Assembly (NCBI GenBank): GCA_016215705.1 | Contig: JACRIR010000090.1 | Span: forward strand, 1 to 36,416 | Length of the DNA: 36,416 nucleotides | Source of the DNA: Candidatus Poribacteria bacterium | GTDB lineage: Bacteria > Abyssobacteria > SURF-5 | Reading direction: 5' to 3' | Part shown: piece by piece, positions 33,371-36,416 of the stretch | Layout: every line of letters starts with the position of its first letter | Position numbering within the stretch: position 1 is the first letter of the stretch | Program-made: the position numbers and the translations under genes | The notes under the pieces: generated by a model | Database searches by the model: none | The model's input: the letters and a program-made list of their open reading frames with translations, nothing else | What the model was told of the DNA's origin: nothing

Positions 33371-34546
33371 CTACAAGATTCGTATGATTGCGCACTTCAA
33401 GTAGGCGGTTTCGGGCATGGAGAGGAGGGTTGGATGGTCGCGGGCCTGGCCTCTCCACTCGATCACGACCGGGCTTCTTCGGGCTTTTCGGGCGGCGGCG
33501 GAAAGAATCTGTGCGAAATTCTCCCGGGAAATGTGGTATGAACACGAGCAGCTCATCAACAATCCGCCGGGTTGGATCAGTTTCATCGCGAGATGATTGA
33601 TCTTTTCGTATGCGGCCTCGCCCTGTTTCAGGAGTCGCTTGTTCTTGACGAGCGCCGGAGGGTCGAGGATTACGCAGTCAAACTTCTCTTCTTTTTGTAC
33701 GAGTTCATCCAGCCTTTCGAAAACATCGGCGGTCTGGAAGCTGCAAACCGATTCGAGTGAGTTAAGAGCCGTATTTCGGCCCGCCATCTCGATTGCGCCG
33801 GCGGAAGAGTCAATCCCAATGACTTGTCTTGCCCCTGCCCTGGCTGCATAAACCGACCATGCGCCGGTATAGCAGAAGCAGTCGAGAACTCTCATTCCCG
33901 CAAGCAATCCACAGGCGGAGCGGCGGTTGTCTCTCTGGTCGAGGTAGAATCCGGTCTTTTGGCCCTGCATCACATCCACAAGGAAAGACAAGCCGTCTTG
34001 CTCGATTTTGACCGGAGAGTCGAGTTCGCCGTCGAGCAGCCTGTTCTCTCCCGAGAATCCCTCGAGTTCGGACATGGGCGTGTCCGCCCTCAGGACCACT
34101 GTCCGCGCTGTGAGTCCGGCTCGAGGCAGAGCGGCAAGTATTTCGGCGAGGCGAGTGTGCATACCGAGAGTGGACACCTGGAGGACGAGCGTGTCTGCAT
34201 ATTTGTCAATCACCAAGCCGGGCAGGCCGTCGGCCTCTCCGAAAACCACGCGATATGTTTCTTCTCCCGGGAATATGCGTTGTCGCAGCAAGAGGGCCTG
34301 CCGGATTCTTTTCGCATAAAAGTCGACGTCAATCTGTTCTTTGTCGCGGGTGAGAAGGCGGACGGAAATCAGCGAGTGCGGATTAATGTAGCCGCGGCCG
34401 ACGTAAGCGTCACCATGTGTGATGATGTCAACCGTCTCTCCCGGTGCGAAATCCTGTTCGAGGTTGGCGATCTCGTTGCTGAAAATCCAGAGATGGCCCG
34501 CCCGTATCCTGCGATCTTCGTTTTTCTTCAGCTTTATTGTGCGCAT
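33371..34546 (-). CDS. class I SAM-dependent rRNA methyltransferase, RlmI-like
   Basis: A 391-residue protein of the RlmI/YccW family, whose E. coli member makes m5C1962 in 23S rRNA. The N-terminal PUA domain (1-75) includes RRIRAGHLWIFSNEI. The central EEHB domain has GEADGLPGLVIDKYADTLVLQ and GQKTGFYLDQRDNRR. The Rossmann methyltransferase domain has VLDCFCYTGAWSVYAARAGA (motif I), FDCVILDPPALVKNK (motif IV, DPPA), and LLMSCSCSYHIS, whose Cys is the likely nucleophile. The exact target base is inferred only. The gene is flanked by palindromes B and C. Confidence 0.9.
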   Translation of the reverse strand: MRTIKLKKNEDRRIRAGHLWIFSNEIANLEQDFAPGETVDIITHGDAYVGRGYINPHSLISVRLLTRDKEQIDVDFYAKRIRQALLLRQRIFPGEETYRVVFGEADGLPGLVIDKYADTLVLQVSTLGMHTRLAEILAALPRAGLTARTVVLRADTPMSELEGFSGENRLLDGELDSPVKIEQDGLSFLVDVMQGQKTGFYLDQRDNRRSACGLLAGMRVLDCFCYTGAWSVYAARAGARQVIGIDSSAGAIEMAGRNTALNSLESVCSFQTADVFERLDELVQKEEKFDCVILDPPALVKNKRLLKQGEAAYEKINHLAMKLIQPGGLLMSCSCSYHISRENFAQILSAAARKARRSPVVIEWRGQARDHPTLLSMPETAYLKCAIIRIL

Positions 34547-34559
34547 GTCCGTGGTCTTT

Positions 34560-34586
34560 TGTCATTCCTGCGAAGGCGGAAATCCG
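34560..34586. repeat. inverse copy of the ATTCCCGC-type repeat
   Basis: CATTCCTGCGAAGGCGGAAA and flanks are the reverse-complement relative of the hairpin repeat at 8709-8737, with two or so changes. It lies in the gap between the redox protein gene and the rRNA methyltransferase. Confidence 0.5.
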
Positions 34587-34615
34587 GAGGTCTCCAGGAA
34601 ACTGGTGACGGTTTG

Positions 34616-34660
34616 CCTTAATTCGGGGACACCATGCGACATGGTGTCCCCGAATTAAGG
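34616..34660. repeat. GGGGACACCATG palindrome, copy C
   Basis: Perfect 21-bp arms (34616-34636 and 34640-34660) with a CGA loop; core GGGGACACCATG, outer part CCTTAATTC/GAATTAAGG. It begins 15 bp after the stop codon of the minus-strand C-GCAxxG-C-C gene, so it would form a hairpin at that message's 3' end. Confidence 0.9.
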
Positions 34661-34674
34661 GTTTGCAGGTCTCG

Positions 34675-35655
34675 CTATCTCGCCAGTTCCGCCGCTTTAG
34701 TCGCCGTTTCCTTCGCCACCGAGATGCACTTCGAAATAACCTTCCGATCGAAAAACTCCTGCGAGCGGCGCTTGTCATGAAAATCAATCTTGATAATGTC
34801 GCGGCAGGCGCGCGAGCCGAATTTCTTCTCAAACCATTTCGATAGCTCGGCGCAGCGCAAGAGAGCGTCATTCGCCGGCGAAAGATCGAGTCGATTGAAT
34901 GCCTTTTTTCCCTGTATCAGCGTCAGAAGGATACGAGCCAACACGCGAAAGGCGCCTGTCTGGCTGGTATCGCCTCCCTGTGCGGTCCCGATGGCCATGC
35001 ATCCGCCTATTAGCGCCGCGCACGTCAGTCCGGAGTAACCGATGCCGCCGTTGAGCGGCATCAGCATGTTGAGCGACAGCGTGGGCGGCATGCCGAGTTC
35101 TTCCGATACAAGCGTAGAGACTGAGTGCGCGCAATTGAAGTTATTGTCGGCGAATGCCCTGTTGAGAGTCAGATAGAATTCGTCGACCTCATGGTGCGGC
35201 TGCTCGATGATGTCGCACATGATGGCAGTCGCCTTTGAGGCAAGCTTTACACACGCGCGCGACTTCGAGATGATATACCTGCGCAGTTGGGCGTCATCGT
35301 CGAAATTCGTGCCGGTGATCTCCTTGCAGAGAGCGCCGCACGATTCCTTCTTGAACCTGCGAACATATTCGTCCGCGCGCATGCAGCCACGAGCGATTAT
35401 CGTCGCTTGATCCTCTTCGGCTCGCGCGCTTGCAAGACCGAGCGACAGCGCCCCGCTGACGAGTATGCCGCATGCTGCTCCCTGATGCCCGATGCCTCCC
35501 GCAAGTCCGGCGACCGACAGCAACTTCTTTGTATCTCCCAGACCTAGGAGATCCTGCATATTGAGCAGGGTTGCCTGCGCTCAATGGCCCATCTGCAGCA
35601 TGCGCGATGCCGCTTTCTTGGCCGCTATATTCTTGTCGATGTAACCTCTAACCAT
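34675..35655 (-). CDS. two-domain C-GCAxxG-C-C redox protein, probable selenoprotein (Sec at codon 25)
   Basis: A 326-residue frame if the TGA at 35583-35581 is read as selenocysteine. ATG 35655 has GGGGGG 5 nt upstream; codons 1-24 form a Lys/Ala-rich helix ending QMGH, then U25, then AQATLLNMQDLLGLGD and AGGIGHQGAACGILVSGALSLG. The protein is two homologous domains. Domain 2 has FNCAHS with C175 followed 37 residues later by C212; domain 1 has U25 followed 37 residues later by C62, so the TGA stands where the repeat has Cys. Later Cys pairs (C110/C135 and C284/C310) also correspond. A SECIS-like hairpin follows the TGA. A start at ATG 35559, which avoids the TGA, has no Shine-Dalgarno and cuts off the first conserved residue. 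The family is thought to be redox-active with an unknown substrate, and Sec-containing members are known. The alternative is a nonsense mutation. Confidence 0.8.
35533..35552 (-). promoter_or_regulatory. bacterial SECIS-like stem-loop after the in-frame TGA
   Basis: In the minus-strand mRNA, AUCUCC (35552-35547) pairs perfectly with GGAGAU (35538-35533). A further U-G pair gives a seven-pair stem and a six-base apical loop AGGUCU with G as its second base. That G is 37 nt after the UGA, at the outer limit of the usual 16-37 nt window for bacterial SECIS elements recognised by SelB. A second small hairpin (GCAGG-CAAC-CCUGC) follows the UGA directly. Confidence 0.6.
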
Positions 35656-35723
35656 GTTCCCCCCATGCCTTTCACCCCTGAAATCATCGTGAGCTCCCGT
35701 GTTTACAATGGAAGTCCTGTGCT

Positions 35724-35752
35724 ATTGTATGCTTCACCTGACAAATGTTCAA
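35724..35752 (-). promoter_or_regulatory. promoter of the C-GCAxxG-C-C gene
   Basis: On the minus strand, TTGAAC (35752-35747), 17 nt, TACAAT (35729-35724), with a start near 35717. This gives a leader of about 60 nt before ATG 35655 and fits the longer, Sec-containing reading of the gene. Confidence 0.55.
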
Positions 35753-35906
35753 GCCAGAATCAGTTCCAAAGTGAGAACACGAATATAACGAATCCGCGAA
35801 GCGTCGGACGAATCATACGAATTTATGGAAAGACTCCAAAAGACAATTCTTGCCACAGAGAGCCCAGAGGTCTCTGAGAGAGTCGTCCGCCTGTATTACG
35901 TGTTAA

Positions 35907-35978
35907 GTGGTTCATGGTTCATGGTTCATAGTTTATAGTTTATGGTTGATGGTTCACGGTCTACGGTTTACGGTCAAT
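35907..35978. repeat. degenerate GGTTCAT tandem repeat
   Basis: About ten imperfect copies of a 7-nt unit (GGTTCAT, AGTTTAT, GGTTGAT, GGTTCAC, GGTTTAC). No coding frame or ribosome site is visible in the whole of 35753-36416; this is repeat-rich intergenic DNA. Confidence 0.7.
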
Positions 35979-36020
35979 AGGTTGGTTGCTTTACTCACTT
36001 TTGCGTTTAGATTTAGGTCA

Positions 36021-36074
36021 GGTCATACACATTTGACATAACATTATTTGACTTACTGTTAAGAGTGTATGACC
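36021..36074. repeat. 10-bp inverted repeat around an AT-rich promoter-like core
   Basis: GGTCATACAC (36021-36030) and its complement GTGTATGACC (36065-36074) enclose 34 AT-rich bases containing TTGACA and, 18 nt later, TGTTAA. It could be a stem-loop or a bracketed promoter; no gene is seen downstream within the window. Confidence 0.45.
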
Positions 36075-36171
36075 CTTACTTGCTTCCTTCTTTCTCTCCT
36101 CTCGAATCCGTGCTAATCACATTCGAAATCTTGCCTGTCGCGATTCTCATGACACACCGTATGAAACTCAC

Positions 36172-36248
36172 ACGGGCGCAATGAATTGCGCCCCTACAGG
36201 AGTATACGAGGGATTTCTGTAGGGGCGCGATTCATCGCGCCCGATATG
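36172..36248. repeat. inverted pair of GTAGGGGCGC repeats
   Basis: An inverse copy (36172-36195, CGGGCGCAATGAATTGCGCC core) and a direct copy (36219-36248, identical over 30 bp to 11454-11483) face each other across a short spacer, with matching CTAC/GTAG ends. Together they form a composite palindrome of about 75 bp. Confidence 0.75.
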
Positions 36249-36416
36249 GCGATTTGGTTGCGGCTATGCTGCGCCGTGCTAATCCGCGTCAATCCGTGGA
36301 TAAGTTGACTCTTCTTCTTTTTCTGCCGCCTCATCCATTTGGGGACCGTGGTTTGACAGCGCACTAGCCGCAGATTAGAATGATGATGATAACACATGCT
36401 TTCGAGTTCACACTGA

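Noticed and set aside
34675-35559. Shorter 294-residue version of the redox protein starting at ATG 35559
   Set aside because: It has no Shine-Dalgarno and cuts off the conserved first redox position; the 35655 start with TGA read as Sec explains the internal domain symmetry better.
35907-35978. Possible iteron-type origin in the GGTTCAT repeats
   Set aside because: Copies are degenerate, no DnaA boxes or initiator gene are nearby, and chromosomal housekeeping genes surround it.

Overview
This 36.4 kb window looks like chromosomal sequence from a diderm, lipopolysaccharide-making bacterium outside the well-studied proteobacterial groups. It carries the core of lipid A synthesis (lpxD, a fused lpxC-fabZ, lpxA, lpxB), the LPS export permeases lptF and lptG, bamA with two Skp/OmpH-type chaperones, and Lol lipoprotein export. 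It also carries an arginine-phosphorylation protease module (mcsA-mcsB-clpC) best known from Gram-positives. Coding sequence appears GC-rich (roughly mid to high 50s %, judged by eye), and the intergenic DNA is full of short palindromic and dispersed repeats. This fits an uncultivated lineage of the Omnitrophota/Hydrogenedentota/Abyssubacteria kind, but the sequence alone does not settle the taxon.

Layout. Positions 1-1119 hold two minus-strand tRNA genes (His-GTG, Arg-TCT) with a strong promoter, then a compact locus with a 32-codon hydrophobic ORF, its own promoter and terminator, a leader that could sequester its Shine-Dalgarno, and a near-consensus promoter pointing antisense. Positions 1120-4232 carry a DUF1318-like lipoprotein, thiL, an inositol-monophosphatase-family enzyme and a DUF2905 membrane protein. 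A large membrane-TPR protein (4512-6803) follows. The next run is uppS-cdsA, prfB (with the classic programmed +1 frameshift) and lysS, then lolC/E-lolD, mcsA-mcsB-clpC and bamA. A probable envelope operon runs from 20229 to 29506: ompH, ompH, lpxD, lpxC-fabZ, lpxA, a Gfo/Idh oxidoreductase, lpxB, polA, mostly with overlapping or closely spaced genes. rho ends the plus-strand block. From 31002 onward the genes are on the minus strand: lptF-lptG, an RlmI-like rRNA methyltransferase and a C-GCAxxG-C-C redox protein.

How the genes fit together. Most of the window builds and maintains the outer envelope: undecaprenyl diphosphate (uppS), CDP-diacylglycerol (cdsA), lipid A (lpx genes), LPS extraction (lptFG), lipoprotein release (lolCD), and outer-membrane protein chaperoning and insertion (ompH, bamA). 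Quality control (McsAB/ClpC) and information processing (prfB, lysS, polA, rho, tRNAs) are interspersed.

The two most notable points are these. First, the redox protein at the right end is probably a selenoprotein of about 326 residues. A conventional reading would start it late, at 35559, because an in-frame TGA occupies the position that is Cys in its own second domain, and a SECIS-like hairpin follows that TGA. Second, the 529-811 locus has the architecture of a type I toxin-antitoxin pair or another small membrane protein under antisense control. Three perfect or near-perfect palindromes with a shared core and covarying outer stems lie just 3' of genes between 29.5 and 34.7 kb.
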